In this document: positions 38,490-47,452 of the stretch, piece by piece
Layout of the letters: every line of letters starts with the position of its first letter
Numbering within the stretch: the stretch's first letter is position 1
Assembly (NCBI RefSeq): GCF_017357225.1
Contig: NZ_CP071607.1
Coordinates: 310,001-374,000, forward strand
Source: Rhizobium binae
GTDB lineage: Bacteria > Pseudomonadota > Alphaproteobacteria > Rhizobiales > Rhizobiaceae
Reading direction: 5' to 3'
DNA length: 64,000 nucleotides
Made by a program: the position numbers and the translations under genes
Notes under the pieces: generated by a model
The model's database searches: none
Seen by the model: the letters and a program-made list of their open reading frames with translations, nothing else
Told to the model about the DNA's origin: nothing

Positions 38490-38503
38490 TTGATGGAAAT
38501 CAA
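38490..38503. promoter_or_regulatory. FNR/FixK box between ppsA and the glucokinase-like gene
   Basis: TTGATGGAAATCAA, a perfect match to TTGATNNNNATCAA, and the symmetry runs on to 9-bp arms (GACCTTGAT and ATCAAGGTC). It is centred 84 bp before the ppsA ATG and 67 bp before the other gene, so it could serve both. Confidence 0.65.
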
Positions 38504-38563
38504 GGTCAGGGCGTGTCGGTTGTCGCAGACTGACGGTGATCCTTGACCAATGGGGGAGCAGAC

Positions 38564-39523
38564 ATGTCGATACTGTCAGATCGCATCGCCATCGTCGGCG
38601 AGATCGGCCCGACCCATTCACGCTTTGCCGTGGCCGATATCGACGAAACGACGATGGACCATTATGTCGTTTTGCGAACGGATGACTTCGATACGATCGA
38701 ACTGATCATCGACGCCTATCTGAACTCCTTGCCGCATCGCCCGGGAAGGCTGAGCCTTGCCGTGGCCGGCGATGTCGTCGATGGGCAGGCGCGTCTCTTC
38801 CATCGTCCCTGGAACTTCAAGGCAAAACAGCTGCAGGACGCGTTTTCCCTGCAATCGGTCAATCTGATGCGCGATATCGAGGCTGTGTCCCTCTCCGTGC
38901 CATTGCTGGCGCAACATGACCTCCTGCCGATCTGTGGAACCGCCTCTGCCCAAACCGGACCGAAGGCCATCGCGCTGGTCGAAAGGGACATAGAGGCGGC
39001 AGTCGCCATCCCGAATGCTCGATCGTGGACGACGGTATGCGGGCGGGCCGGCGATATCTCTTTCGGCGCCGAGGACGAAGAAGAACTTCTTATCATCAAC
39101 AGCCTGCGAAGCGGGCCGACCAGGATCGGCCTAAGGAGCCTTTTGACGTCAATCGGTTTTGCCGCTCTTCATGATGCGTTGCGGATCCGGGCGGGACTGA
39201 ACCTATCGGGCTGGAACGTTCATCAGATCGTTGAAGCATCCGAACTCGACGAGCCGGACCCTTATGCCCGGCAGGCGCTCCAGCGCTTTGTGACCTGGCT
39301 CGGCCGCTTCGCGGGAGATCTGGCTGCAGTCTATGGCGCCACGGGAGGCGTCTATCTCGTCGGCGGCCTGGCGAACGACCTGCGCGGCGTTCTGACGGAA
39401 GGGGCATTCGCAGCCTCGTTCAAGGCTGCAGGCGGTCCGTCAGGTTTCACCTCAACGGCCTCGGTCCATCTCGTGACGGCATCGAACACAAGCCTGCGCG
39501 GCGCAGCTCTGGCGCTTTCCTGA
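38564..39523 (+). CDS. Glucokinase-family protein with altered active site
   Basis: 319 residues, glucokinase (Glk) fold. GGGGGAGC precedes the ATG at 38564. Overall layout follows bacterial Glk, with the probable catalytic aspartate kept in LMRDIEAVSL (D104) and the C-terminal GATGGVYLVGGLANDL. The phosphate loop DIGGTN is GEIGPTH here (12-18), the GTGLG stretch is lost, and the glucose-binding PGEGGH reads CGRAGD (159-164). It may be inactive as glucokinase or have another role. It is divergent from ppsA across a perfect FNR box. Confidence 0.75.
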   Translation: MSILSDRIAIVGEIGPTHSRFAVADIDETTMDHYVVLRTDDFDTIELIIDAYLNSLPHRPGRLSLAVAGDVVDGQARLFHRPWNFKAKQLQDAFSLQSVNLMRDIEAVSLSVPLLAQHDLLPICGTASAQTGPKAIALVERDIEAAVAIPNARSWTTVCGRAGDISFGAEDEEELLIINSLRSGPTRIGLRSLLTSIGFAALHDALRIRAGLNLSGWNVHQIVEASELDEPDPYARQALQRFVTWLGRFAGDLAAVYGATGGVYLVGGLANDLRGVLTEGAFAASFKAAGGPSGFTSTASVHLVTASNTSLRGAALALS

Positions 39524-39702
39524 TCAGTACAGACCATCGGCCACTGCAGGGAGGGGATAAACCTGGTCATTGGATCGAAGCCGGCTCTCCTCACCGCCAG
39601 AAAGAGGGCGTGGCAAGAGAGGCAAAGCCGCAGGAATCTCGAACGGCCAAGGTGGTGAAAAGGCTACAGGGATCATGCGTGTTTACGTTTCGGGGTGGAG
39701 CG

Positions 39703-39966
39703 ATGGAGTGGAACGCATCTAGGCGCATCGAGCCTATTATACTGATTTTCACTGACACCGGACGCCGCAGGATCATACGAACCGCGCGGGAGGCCGCTGA
39801 AATCCTGATCAAGGAATGGCCCCTCGATGACGGAGAAGAGTTTTTGGATGCCGTAAAGACCTGTCTGGATGTCATCGTTGGCGAGAGTGAGCCGGACCAG
39901 CTGCGCGAGGCGATGATCCGCGCGGCAAATGAAGCCGGCCTTAGCGCGATCACGGTCGTTCCTTAA
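39703..39966 (+). CDS. DUF982 protein
   Basis: 87 residues. ATG at 39703 is preceded by GGTGGAGC. The family pattern is plain: RRIIRTAREAAEILIKEWPLDDGEEF, then a conserved cysteine (AVKTCLDVIVGE) and a C-terminal helix IRAANEAGLS. DUF982 proteins are small, of unknown function, and are numerous in Rhizobium. Confidence 0.78.
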   Translation: MEWNASRRIEPIILIFTDTGRRRIIRTAREAAEILIKEWPLDDGEEFLDAVKTCLDVIVGESEPDQLREAMIRAANEAGLSAITVVP

Positions 39967-40119
39967 TGCCGAGCGTCAAACGTTCCCCTCCGATGCTGCC
40001 GCAGTTTCAGCGCCGCGATGCCTGTTTGTGCAAAGGATCCGTCGGTCCCAGCTGATATACGGGACCTGAGAAGCAGAGGCAGGCAGATCTGCCACCATGA
40101 CCGGAGTCTCTTCCCGACC

Positions 40120-40344
40120 TTACTGGCCAGATCGTTCGTCGAGGATGGACAGGGCGTCCTGCAGTCTGAGAGCCGCCAGTGCTTCCGTTGCCTCGTCGGG
40201 AGACCATCCTGCTTCCAGTGCTGCGGAAAGGAGCCGCGACTCCGTTTGAAGCTCGAGCTTCTCATAGAGCGGCTCGAGGGCCTCGCGCGCGGTGACCACG
40301 TGCTGATCGGGCGGAGTAATGGGTGTCGCGGCAACCGTAGGCAT
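40120..40344 (-). CDS. Hypothetical 74-residue protein
   Basis: Small acidic protein. The ATG at 40344 is preceded by AAGGAGGAG at the ideal distance, a strong point in its favour. It predicts a helical C-terminal half (EALEPLYEKLELQTESRLLS and AALEAGWSPDEATEALAALR), with a pattern reminiscent of the 66-residue protein at 20462 (GWSxxE helix, amphipathic helices). Function unknown. Confidence 0.6.
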   Translation of the reverse strand: MPTVAATPITPPDQHVVTAREALEPLYEKLELQTESRLLSAALEAGWSPDEATEALAALRLQDALSILDERSGQ

Positions 40345-40962
40345 AATGCTCCTCCTTTTGAACGCTAAGGTTCGAAACACGATCGCAGGCATGCTTGTTC
40401 CGCTCACATCGCATTTTTTGGCCGTATCACGGCTGACGGAAACTGTTGCGAAACTCTGGACGGTCGCAACGTCATCCGTCCCCGGCGTCTCCGGGGTGGC
40501 AGCGAAATTCATCGCTCGATGTGAACGAACGGACAGGCTACCGCACAATCGCCGAAAGCGGAAGCAATTTGCGGAAATCGCCCTATTTTGCGGCGTGCAT
40601 CGCGGATTTTGCAGGAATGGCGCGCTAAGAGGAGCGCCGCCGTATCGCATCCTCCATGCCTGCCAGGTTCTGACGAGACAGTTCGCCGCCGGAAAGAGAT
40701 GCGTGAGAACGGCTGCTGCTATCAATCGAACACGTGCGCCGTGGGACCAACAGGCAGGCGGTGGTCATCGTCTTGCGGTAGAGGCCGATGAACGGCCCGC
40801 AACAGGATGATTTCAGGCCAGGTCGGCCCAAAATCCAAACCCTGTTCTCAACGAAAGAGTTAGAGCCTGATGCCGGCCGAAAACCGCTCACACTTTTCGG
40901 CATCATGCTCTAGTGGCAAATGAAAGCATCCGCCGCAATCGATTCGCTGACGGGAAACTCCG
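40345..40962. other. 618-bp gap upstream of the YdcZ pair
   Basis: No gene could be supported. It contains a CCCCGG/CCGGGG hairpin near 40480 and, in its last part, RIME copy 3. The hairpin has no T-run, so a terminator is not claimed. Confidence 0.35.
40820..40912. repeat. RIME-type palindromic repeat, copy 3
   Basis: Same mosaic as copy 1 in inverted orientation, with both modules: the GGTCGGCCC/CTGTTCT part and the TAGAGC...GCATCATGCTCTA hairpin. It ends about 50 bp before a transporter gene. Confidence 0.7.
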
Positions 40963-41442
40963 ATGACCATCGACGCCGCACGAAATCCGCATCCGATCTA
41001 TTTTGCCGGCGCTTTTGCCACGGGCGGGCTCCTGACTTTCATGGTGCACCTGAACGGCGAGCTGGCACGCTATGGAAACCCGCTGTTTTCGTCCTGGACC
41101 GCGCATGGCACCGGCATGCTCGCAGCCGTCATTCTTCTCCTGCTGGTCCATCGGCGGCGCAGGCCAAAGCCGGGCTTGCGCGCGCCTCTGTGGGCCTATC
41201 TCGGCGGGCTCTCCGGCGCGGCCACGGTCATGCTGACTTCGACGACGGTCAACTCGCCGCTCGGGCTCTCCGGCACCTTGGCCCTCGGGCTGGCGGGCCA
41301 GGTCGTCTTCAGCGTCGCGGCCGACTTCTGGGGGCTGTTCGGCCTGCAAAAGCGGCATCCCGATACCCGCGACATCGTTGCGCTCGGCCTGGTCGTTGCG
41401 GGAGCGGCGCTGATCATCCTGTTCGGGCGAGGCGCGGCATGA
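40963..41442 (+). CDS. YdcZ-type DMT transporter subunit 1
   Basis: 159-residue membrane protein of the DMT family (YdcZ/DUF606), five hydrophobic segments. The pattern GLLTFMVHLNGELARYGNPLFSSWTAHGTGML is the family's opening. A second gene of the same family starts inside its stop codon, so the two probably form one paired transporter. Substrate unknown. Confidence 0.85.
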   Translation: MTIDAARNPHPIYFAGAFATGGLLTFMVHLNGELARYGNPLFSSWTAHGTGMLAAVILLLLVHRRRRPKPGLRAPLWAYLGGLSGAATVMLTSTTVNSPLGLSGTLALGLAGQVVFSVAADFWGLFGLQKRHPDTRDIVALGLVVAGAALIILFGRGAA

Positions 41443-41879
41443 CGCTCTTCATTCTCCTCGCTTGCCTCGGCGGCGTGCTCGTCGGCCTCAGCCGTCAGCT
41501 CAATGGGCGGCTGAGCATCTCGACGACGCCGCTGATCGCATCCTTCTGGAATCACGCCATAGGCTTTGCGGTCCTCACCTGCCTCGGTATCGTCGTCGGC
41601 GGCCTGCTTCCTGCGGGCGCTGCCGAGGCGCCCTGGTATGCCTATCTCGGCGGTCCGCTCGGCGTCGTCTTCGTGGCGGCCGGCAGTTGGGCGATTGCGC
41701 GGATCGGCGCAGTCAACTCGGCTCTGCTGATCATCGGCGGGCAGATGGTCACGGGGGTGGCGTTTGACTATCTCAGCGCCGTGCCGGCCTCCTTCTGGGC
41801 GAATGCCGGCGGCATTGTTCTCATCATCGGCGGAATGATGGTCAGCCGGGGACGGCGCAAGGCCGGCGCTCCGAAATAA
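41439..41879 (+). CDS. YdcZ-type DMT transporter subunit 2
   Basis: 146 residues, five hydrophobic segments, same family as its upstream partner (GVLVGLSRQLNGRLSISTTPLIASFWNHAIG). ATG overlaps the previous stop as ATGA. The two halves look like a duplicated five-helix unit in opposite or paired topology. Confidence 0.85.
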   Translation: MTLFILLACLGGVLVGLSRQLNGRLSISTTPLIASFWNHAIGFAVLTCLGIVVGGLLPAGAAEAPWYAYLGGPLGVVFVAAGSWAIARIGAVNSALLIIGGQMVTGVAFDYLSAVPASFWANAGGIVLIIGGMMVSRGRRKAGAPK

Positions 41880-41936
41880 CTCCGGCGGCCCGGCGGGAAC
41901 GCCTCCCCGCCGCCTGATCGCCAAGCCGCTGCATCC

Positions 41937-42824
41937 TCAAGCGAGGTATTTGGTAAACCAGTCGACCGTCCGCTGCCAGGCCAGCTTGGCCGCCGCCTCG
42001 TCGTAGCGTGGCGTGGTATCATTGTGGAAGCCGTGATTGACGTCGGGATAGATATAGGCCTCGTAAGTTTTTCCCGCGGCTTTCAGCGCCGCTTCATAGG
42101 CCGGCCAGCCTTCGTTGACGCCCTTGTCCAGCCCGGCATAGTGGAGCAGCAGCGGCGCCTTGATCTTCGGCACGTCTTCGGCGCGCGGCTGCCTGCCGTA
42201 GAACGGCACGGCGGCGGCAAGTTCGGGATAGGCGACCGCCGCCGCATTCGCCACGCCGCCGCCGTAGCAGAAACCGACGATGCCGACCTTGCCGGTGGTG
42301 AGGTCGCTCTTCATCAGAAACTCGACTGCCGCGAAGAAGTCGTTCATCAGCTTTTCCGGATCGACCTTCTGCTGCAGTTCCCGTCCCTTTTCGTCATTGC
42401 CGGGATAGCCGCCGACCGAGGTGAGGCCATCGGGCGCCAGCGCGATAAAGCCGGCCTTCGCCACGCGCCGCGCCACATCCTCGATATAGGGGTTGAGGCC
42501 CCTGTTCTCGTGCACGACCACCACGGCGGCGACCTTGCCGGTGGCGTTTTTGGGGCGGACGAGATAGCCGCGCACATCGCCATTTCCTTTCGGCGAGGGG
42601 TAGGTGATATATTCGGCGGCGATATCCGGATCGGTGGCCTCGACCTGGGTCGCCAGCGCATAATCAGGGCTCAGCGACGCCAGGATGGCGGCCGCGGTCA
42701 CGCCGCCGACGGCGAATTTGCCGGCGCGGTCGAGAAACTCGCGCTTGGTGATCCGCCCGTGCGCGTAATAATCATAGAGTTCGAGCAGTTCCTGTGGGAA
42801 ATCCTTGGCTGTCATGCGGGTCAT
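41937..42824 (-). CDS. Dienelactone hydrolase-family protein (YghX-like)
   Basis: 295 residues, alpha/beta-hydrolase of the dienelactone hydrolase family. The nucleophile is C186 in VGFCYGGG, with the aspartate in YAGLDKGVN and the histidine in DVNHGFHND completing a Cys-Asp-His triad. The N-terminal region [17 protein letters not shown] followed by a hydrophobic stretch looks like the Tat-type anchor seen in YghX. ATG at 42824 follows AGGAGGAG. Natural substrate unknown; the gra cluster's lactone steps do not need it. Confidence 0.86.
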   Translation of the reverse strand: MTRMTAKDFPQELLELYDYYAHGRITKREFLDRAGKFAVGGVTAAAILASLSPDYALATQVEATDPDIAAEYITYPSPKGNGDVRGYLVRPKNATGKVAAVVVVHENRGLNPYIEDVARRVAKAGFIALAPDGLTSVGGYPGNDEKGRELQQKVDPEKLMNDFFAAVEFLMKSDLTTGKVGIVGFCYGGGVANAAAVAYPELAAAVPFYGRQPRAEDVPKIKAPLLLHYAGLDKGVNEGWPAYEAALKAAGKTYEAYIYPDVNHGFHNDTTPRYDEAAAKLAWQRTVDWFTKYLA

Positions 42825-43001
42825 GATGGCTCCTCCTGGCCTCGGGTTCCCATCCATCTTACACACGCCAGCGTGCTCGACTTTTCAACATTTCGCGAGT
42901 TCTGCGTGAGCTTGCCGGCGCTATTGCCGACAGTTGCAACCATTCGGCGCTTCCGCATCCGGTCATCGACCGCACGAAAATCGAAAGCCGCCCGCCGGTT
43001 T

Positions 43002-43018
43002 ATGAAAATTAATTTCAT
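43002..43018. promoter_or_regulatory. Near-perfect palindrome upstream of the sugar ABC operon
   Basis: ATGAAAATTAATTTCAT, a TGAAA/TTTCA inverted repeat about 95 bp before the dehydrogenase start. RpiR and some LacI regulators use sites of this kind. A TGAAA-N4-TTTCA site occurs also near 58232. Confidence 0.4.
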
Positions 43019-43110
43019 AGGCGTGGCGTGAGGCCCGTTTTCTATTGACGCCTCTCAATTTTTGTCCCAACTTAAAGAAAATAAATTACTTAATCGGGAA
43101 CTGGATCGGC

Positions 43111-44268
43111 ATGAAAGTGGGCATCATCGGGCTCGGATTCCGGCTCGGCTACCTCGGCTACGTCTTCAAAGCGATTGATAGCAGCTTCGACATCGTCGGT
43201 TACGTGGATCCCGATCCCGCCGGACTTCCCGGCTTGACGGAAAAGGGTATTTCCGCCGGCAAGGCCTACGGCTCGCCGGAAGAGCTGCTTGCCTCCGAAA
43301 AGCTCGATCTGCTGATGATCGGCTCGCCCAATCATATGCATCTCGGCCATATCAGGCTCGGGCTTCAGGCCGGTCTGAAAGTCTTCTGCGAAAAGCCGAT
43401 CGTCACGACCATCGCCGAAAGCATCGAGCTTGCCCATCTGATGGCGCAGTTCGGCCATGAGCGGCTGATGGTCGGCCTCGTGCTGCGTTACTCCCCGCTC
43501 TACAAGGACCTGCGCGCCATCCAGGCCGAGGGCAAGCTCGGCCAGATCGTCTCGATCGAGGCTTCCGAACATATCGAGCCCTATCACGGCGCCTTCTTCA
43601 TGCGCGACTGGCGCCGCTACGAGCGCTATTCCGGCAGTTTCATGCTGGAGAAATGCTGCCACGACCTCGACCTTTACAATGGTGTGGTCGGCGCGCGGCC
43701 GGAGCGGGTTGCCAGTTTCGGCGGCCGCAAGAGCTTCATCCCGGCCAACGATCCGGCTCGGGAGGGCATCAACGATCTCGAGCTGTTCCACCGCAAGCCG
43801 AGCGGCTGGATGGGGTCGGACAAGGTCTTCGACAGCGATGCCGACATCATCGATTACCAGGTGGCGATCGTCGAATATGAAAACGGCGTCGGCATGAACT
43901 TCCACACCAATCTGAACGTGCCCGACCAATTCCGCCGCTTTGCCATCATGGGCTCGCGCGGCATGGCCGAAGGCGATTTCGTGCGTGGCTATCTCAACGT
44001 GCATGAGCAGCTGACCGGCGACAAGATCGTCGCAAACACTTATGCCGCCACCGAACTTTCCCAGCATTACGGCGCCGACGAACAGATGGCGAGCGACCTC
44101 TTGGAAAGCGTGCGCACCGGGCTCGAGCTTCCCGTCTCCACCCTCAATGCGCTCGAGGCCGGTATCCTGGCCCTTGCCATGGACGAAGCGAGGATGAAGA
44201 AATCGGTCATCGACCTGCGTCCCGTCTGGGATCGCTTCGACGAGGCCCTTCACGCCAGAGCGGCTTGA
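43111..44268 (+). CDS. Gfo/Idh/MocA-family dehydrogenase
   Basis: 385-residue NAD(P)-dependent sugar or inositol dehydrogenase. The N-terminal Rossmann fold starts VGIIGLGFRLGYLG and has the conserved EKPIVTT (catalytic-lysine motif) near residue 92. C-terminal domain has the usual beta-sheet with KCCHDLDLYNGVVG, holding the conserved histidine and aspartate. It leads the sugar ABC operon and probably oxidises the imported sugar. The start follows a weak ribosome site; the first ATG (43045) is too far upstream for the family. Confidence 0.9.
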   Translation: MKVGIIGLGFRLGYLGYVFKAIDSSFDIVGYVDPDPAGLPGLTEKGISAGKAYGSPEELLASEKLDLLMIGSPNHMHLGHIRLGLQAGLKVFCEKPIVTTIAESIELAHLMAQFGHERLMVGLVLRYSPLYKDLRAIQAEGKLGQIVSIEASEHIEPYHGAFFMRDWRRYERYSGSFMLEKCCHDLDLYNGVVGARPERVASFGGRKSFIPANDPAREGINDLELFHRKPSGWMGSDKVFDSDADIIDYQVAIVEYENGVGMNFHTNLNVPDQFRRFAIMGSRGMAEGDFVRGYLNVHEQLTGDKIVANTYAATELSQHYGADEQMASDLLESVRTGLELPVSTLNALEAGILALAMDEARMKKSVIDLRPVWDRFDEALHARAA

Positions 44269-44281
44269 GGAAGGCGGCAAG

Positions 44282-45166
44282 ATGAGTGTTCAAAGAAGCG
44301 CCTTCATCTTCGCCTGGATCCTCCTCCTTCCGGCCCTTCTCTACGTTCTCGCCATTGTCGCCTACCCCCTCGTCGATACCTTCATTCTCTCCTTCACCGA
44401 CGCGTCGCTGAAGAAGACCACCAATTGGGTCGGCTGGATCAATTACGAGAAGATCTTCAACGCCACCTTTGCCGAGGTCATTTTCCGCACTTTCATCTGG
44501 ACCTTCTTCTCGGTCGCGCTGAAAATGGTGATCGGCACGTTCGGCGCCTGCATGCTGAACGCCGCCGTGCCCGGCCGCTCACTGTTCCGGCTTTTGACCA
44601 TGCCGCCCTGGATCGTGCCGATGGCGATCGGCATCTTCATGTGGGGCTGGATGTATAATGGCCAGTTCGGGATGATCTCGGGTCTGCTGCAGCGTTTCGG
44701 CCTGGTCGACGGCCCGGTCGCCTTCCTCGCCTATGGCAGCACCGCCTTCTGGGCGACGATCGTCACCGATGTCTGGATCGGCGTGCCGCTGGTGACGATC
44801 TACTTCCTGGCGGCGATCCAGTCGATCCCGAAGGATCTCTACGAGGCCGCCTGGACCGACGGCGCCGGCCGCTGGTACCGCTTCCGCCGCATCACCCTGC
44901 CGCTGATGGTGCCCGCCATCATCACCATGTCGATGCTGTCGCTGATCGCCACCTTCAATTCGTTCGACATCATCTGGATCCTGACACAGGGCGGCCCGAG
45001 CGGCGAGACGACGACGATGATCATCGACACCTACCAGACGGCGATCGGCTCGAAGAAATACGGTGAAGGTGCAGCGCGCGCCGTCTTGATCTGCATCTTC
45101 CTGTCGCTCTTCTGCTTCGCCTATTTCCGCGTCACCCGCCGCCTCAACCCGGAGAAGCGCGCATGA
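44282..45166 (+). CDS. Sugar ABC transporter permease (MalF type)
   Basis: 294-residue permease with six transmembrane segments and the EAA loop YEAAWTDGAGRWYRFRRITL near residue 190, which docks on the ATPase. It begins 13 bp after the dehydrogenase gene and overlaps the next permease by 4 bp (ATGA), indicating one operon. Confidence 0.93.
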   Translation: MSVQRSAFIFAWILLLPALLYVLAIVAYPLVDTFILSFTDASLKKTTNWVGWINYEKIFNATFAEVIFRTFIWTFFSVALKMVIGTFGACMLNAAVPGRSLFRLLTMPPWIVPMAIGIFMWGWMYNGQFGMISGLLQRFGLVDGPVAFLAYGSTAFWATIVTDVWIGVPLVTIYFLAAIQSIPKDLYEAAWTDGAGRWYRFRRITLPLMVPAIITMSMLSLIATFNSFDIIWILTQGGPSGETTTMIIDTYQTAIGSKKYGEGAARAVLICIFLSLFCFAYFRVTRRLNPEKRA

Positions 45167-46020
45167 GCAGTGCTGCCATGATCGACCGTTACCGCTGGTG
45201 GGAAATCATCCTGATCTATTGCGGCATCGCGCTGTTTCTGTTCTTCGTGCTGGCGCCCTTCGTCGAGGGCTTCCTGGTGTCGCTGAAACCGCTCGCCCAG
45301 CTCTTCTCCTCGCCCTATCGTTTCTGGCCGGAGAACGGTTCGTTCGAAGCCTACCGGACGATGTGGATCAGCGTGCCGGGCTTCGGGCGCTATATCTTCA
45401 ACTCCTTCTTCATCTCGATCATCGTCACGCTGATCGTGCTCTGCCTCGTCATTCCGGCGGCTTATGCCTTCGCCAAGTTCGAATTCAAGGGCATGGGTAT
45501 CCTGCTCGGCGCCTTCCTGACGGTGAACATGTTCTCCGGCGCCGTGCTGTTGATCCCGCTCTTCCGGCTGATGCGCAGCATGGGTGTGCTCAACACCTAT
45601 CTCGCCATGATCGTGCCGGGCGTCGCCTTCCTCATCCCGTCGGCGATCTGGCTGCTGCGCACCTACATGATCCGCATTCCCCAGGAGCTCAACGAAGCCG
45701 CCTATATGGATGGCGCCAGCCACTTCTACACGCTTCGCCGCGTCATCCTGCCCATTGCGATGCCGGGCATCATCGTCGTCGCCATCACCACCTTCATCGG
45801 CGCCTACGCCCAGCAATTCATCTTCGCGCTGACCTTCAACTCGAAGACCGAATACATGCCCCTGCCGGTGGGGCTCTTTGCTTACTTCGGCAAGCAGGAG
45901 GTCATCTGGAACGAACTGATGGCGGCTTCCTTCGTCGGCATCGCGCCGGCGATGGTCGTCATCTTCTTCCTTCAGCGTTACCTCGTCGGCGGTCTGACCG
46001 CCGGTGCGGTGAAACAATAA
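45163..46020 (+). CDS. Sugar ABC transporter permease (MalG type)
   Basis: 285-residue permease, six helices, with the EAA loop NEAAYMDGASHFYTLRRVIL. It follows the MalF-type permease with an ATGA overlap, and the binding-protein gene follows 45 bp later. Confidence 0.93.
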   Translation: MSSAAMIDRYRWWEIILIYCGIALFLFFVLAPFVEGFLVSLKPLAQLFSSPYRFWPENGSFEAYRTMWISVPGFGRYIFNSFFISIIVTLIVLCLVIPAAYAFAKFEFKGMGILLGAFLTVNMFSGAVLLIPLFRLMRSMGVLNTYLAMIVPGVAFLIPSAIWLLRTYMIRIPQELNEAAYMDGASHFYTLRRVILPIAMPGIIVVAITTFIGAYAQQFIFALTFNSKTEYMPLPVGLFAYFGKQEVIWNELMAASFVGIAPAMVVIFFLQRYLVGGLTAGAVKQ

Positions 46021-46065
46021 AAGCAAAAAACGTGTGAACAGCCAACCAAGAATGGGAGTTACGAC

Positions 46066-47298
46066 GTGAGCATAACAATCAAGACAGGCCTTATGGCGCT
46101 CGCCTTGCTCGGTTCGACGGCACTGACCGCGGTCACTGCCCATGCGGCCGACAAGGAAATCAGCTGGATCTATTGCGGCGACACGATCGATCCGGTCCAC
46201 ACCAAATACATCAAGCAGTGGGAAGAAAAGAACGCGGGCTGGAAGGTCACGCCTGAAGTCGTCGGCTGGGCGCAGTGCCAGGACAAGGCAACGACGCTTG
46301 CCGCCGCCGGCACGCCGGTGGCCATGGCCTATGTCGGCTCGCGCACGCTGAAGGAATTCGCCCAGAACGACCTCATCGTTCCGGTGCCGATGACGGATGA
46401 GGAAAAGAAGGCTTACTATCCGCACATCGTCGATACGGTGACCTTCGAGGGCAACCAGTGGGGTGTTCCGATCGCCTTCTCCACCAAGGCGCTCTACTGG
46501 AACAAGGACCTGTTCAAGCAGGCCGGCCTCGATCCCGAGAAGCCGCCGAAGACCTGGGCCGAAGAAATCGAGATGGCCAAGACCATCAAGGAAAAGACCG
46601 GCATTCCGGGCTTCGGTCTCTCGGCCAAGACCTTCGACAACACGATGCACCAGTTCATGCATTGGGTCTACACCAACAACGGCGCGGTAACGGATGCCGA
46701 AGGCAAGATCACCCTCGACAGCCCGCAGATTCTCGCCGCGCTGAAGGCCTACAAGGATATCGTCCCCTACTCCGAGGAAGGCCCGACGGCCTATGAGCAG
46801 AACGAAGTCCGCGCCATCTTCCTCGACGGCAAGGTCGCGATGATCCAGGCCGGATCGGGTGCCGCCTCCCGCCTGAAGGAGACGAAGATCAACTGGGGCA
46901 TCACGACGCTGCCGCTCGGCCCCGATGCCAAGGGTCCGGGCACGCTCCTGATCACCGACAGCCTGGCGATCTTCAAGGGTTCGGGCGTCGAGGACAAGGC
47001 GACCGAATTCGCCAAGTTCATCACCTCGCCGGATGTGCAGTCGGAATACGAACTGCAGGGCGGCGCCGGCCTCACGCCGCTGCGTCCCTCGAAGAAGGTC
47101 GACGAATTCGTCGCCAAGGACCCCTATTGGAAGCCGCTCATCGAAGGCATCGACTATGGTGGTCCCGAGCCGCTCTTCACCGATTACAAGGGCTTCCAGA
47201 ATTCGATGATCGAGATGATCCAGTCGGTCGTCACGGGCAAGGCCGAACCGGAAGCCGCGCTCAAGAAGGCTGCCGGCGAAATCGAAGCTTTCAAGTAA
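46066..47298 (+). CDS. Sugar ABC transporter substrate-binding protein
   Basis: 410-residue periplasmic receptor of the extracellular solute-binding family 1. A signal peptide is clear ([21 protein letters not shown], cleaved before ADKEISW). The start is GTG after GGGAG. Mature part has [20 protein letters not shown] and [17 protein letters not shown], normal for this family. A strong stem-loop follows the stop, which fits the binding protein being made in excess of the other subunits. The sugar is not known; inositol, xylose or glycosides are possible given the dehydrogenase. Confidence 0.92.
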   Translation: MSITIKTGLMALALLGSTALTAVTAHAADKEISWIYCGDTIDPVHTKYIKQWEEKNAGWKVTPEVVGWAQCQDKATTLAAAGTPVAMAYVGSRTLKEFAQNDLIVPVPMTDEEKKAYYPHIVDTVTFEGNQWGVPIAFSTKALYWNKDLFKQAGLDPEKPPKTWAEEIEMAKTIKEKTGIPGFGLSAKTFDNTMHQFMHWVYTNNGAVTDAEGKITLDSPQILAALKAYKDIVPYSEEGPTAYEQNEVRAIFLDGKVAMIQAGSGAASRLKETKINWGITTLPLGPDAKGPGTLLITDSLAIFKGSGVEDKATEFAKFITSPDVQSEYELQGGAGLTPLRPSKKVDEFVAKDPYWKPLIEGIDYGGPEPLFTDYKGFQNSMIEMIQSVVTGKAEPEAALKKAAGEIEAFK

Positions 47299-47314
47299 GC
47301 GGCTTCGACGCCTT

Positions 47315-47344
47315 GGGATCGCGGAGGCAACAATCCGCGATCCC
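47315..47344 (+). terminator. Stem-loop after the binding-protein gene
   Basis: GGGATCGCGGA and TCCGCGATCCC, perfect 11-bp arms around an 8-base loop, 16 bp after the stop. There is no T-run, so it is more likely a partial or 3'-end-protecting hairpin inside the operon than a full terminator. Confidence 0.65.
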
Positions 47345-47348
47345 TCCC

Positions 47349-47388
47349 CTGCAGCGTCGCACGTCTTGTCGGATGCGCAACGCTGCAG
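47349..47388. repeat. Second inverted repeat before the ATPase gene
   Basis: CTGCAGCGT and ACGCTGCAG, 9-bp arms 22 bp apart, flanking text (CGCACGTCTTGTCGG, GATGCGCAA) that resembles another common rhizobial intergenic repeat. It lies upstream of the ATPase start. Confidence 0.5.
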
Positions 47389-47452
47389 CGCCTTGCATTA
47401 TGCAGTAATGATGATCGAACGTGCGACAAAGGCCGCCGGCGGAGACAGATTT

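Noticed and set aside
40480..40496. CCCCGG/CCGGGG hairpin as a terminator
   Set aside because: No T-run follows and no gene ends just before it in either direction, so a terminator call is not supported.
40345..40819. Several frames of 60-160 codons on both strands
   Set aside because: None has a ribosome site or recognisable motif; the strongest start in the area belongs to the 74-residue gene at 40344.
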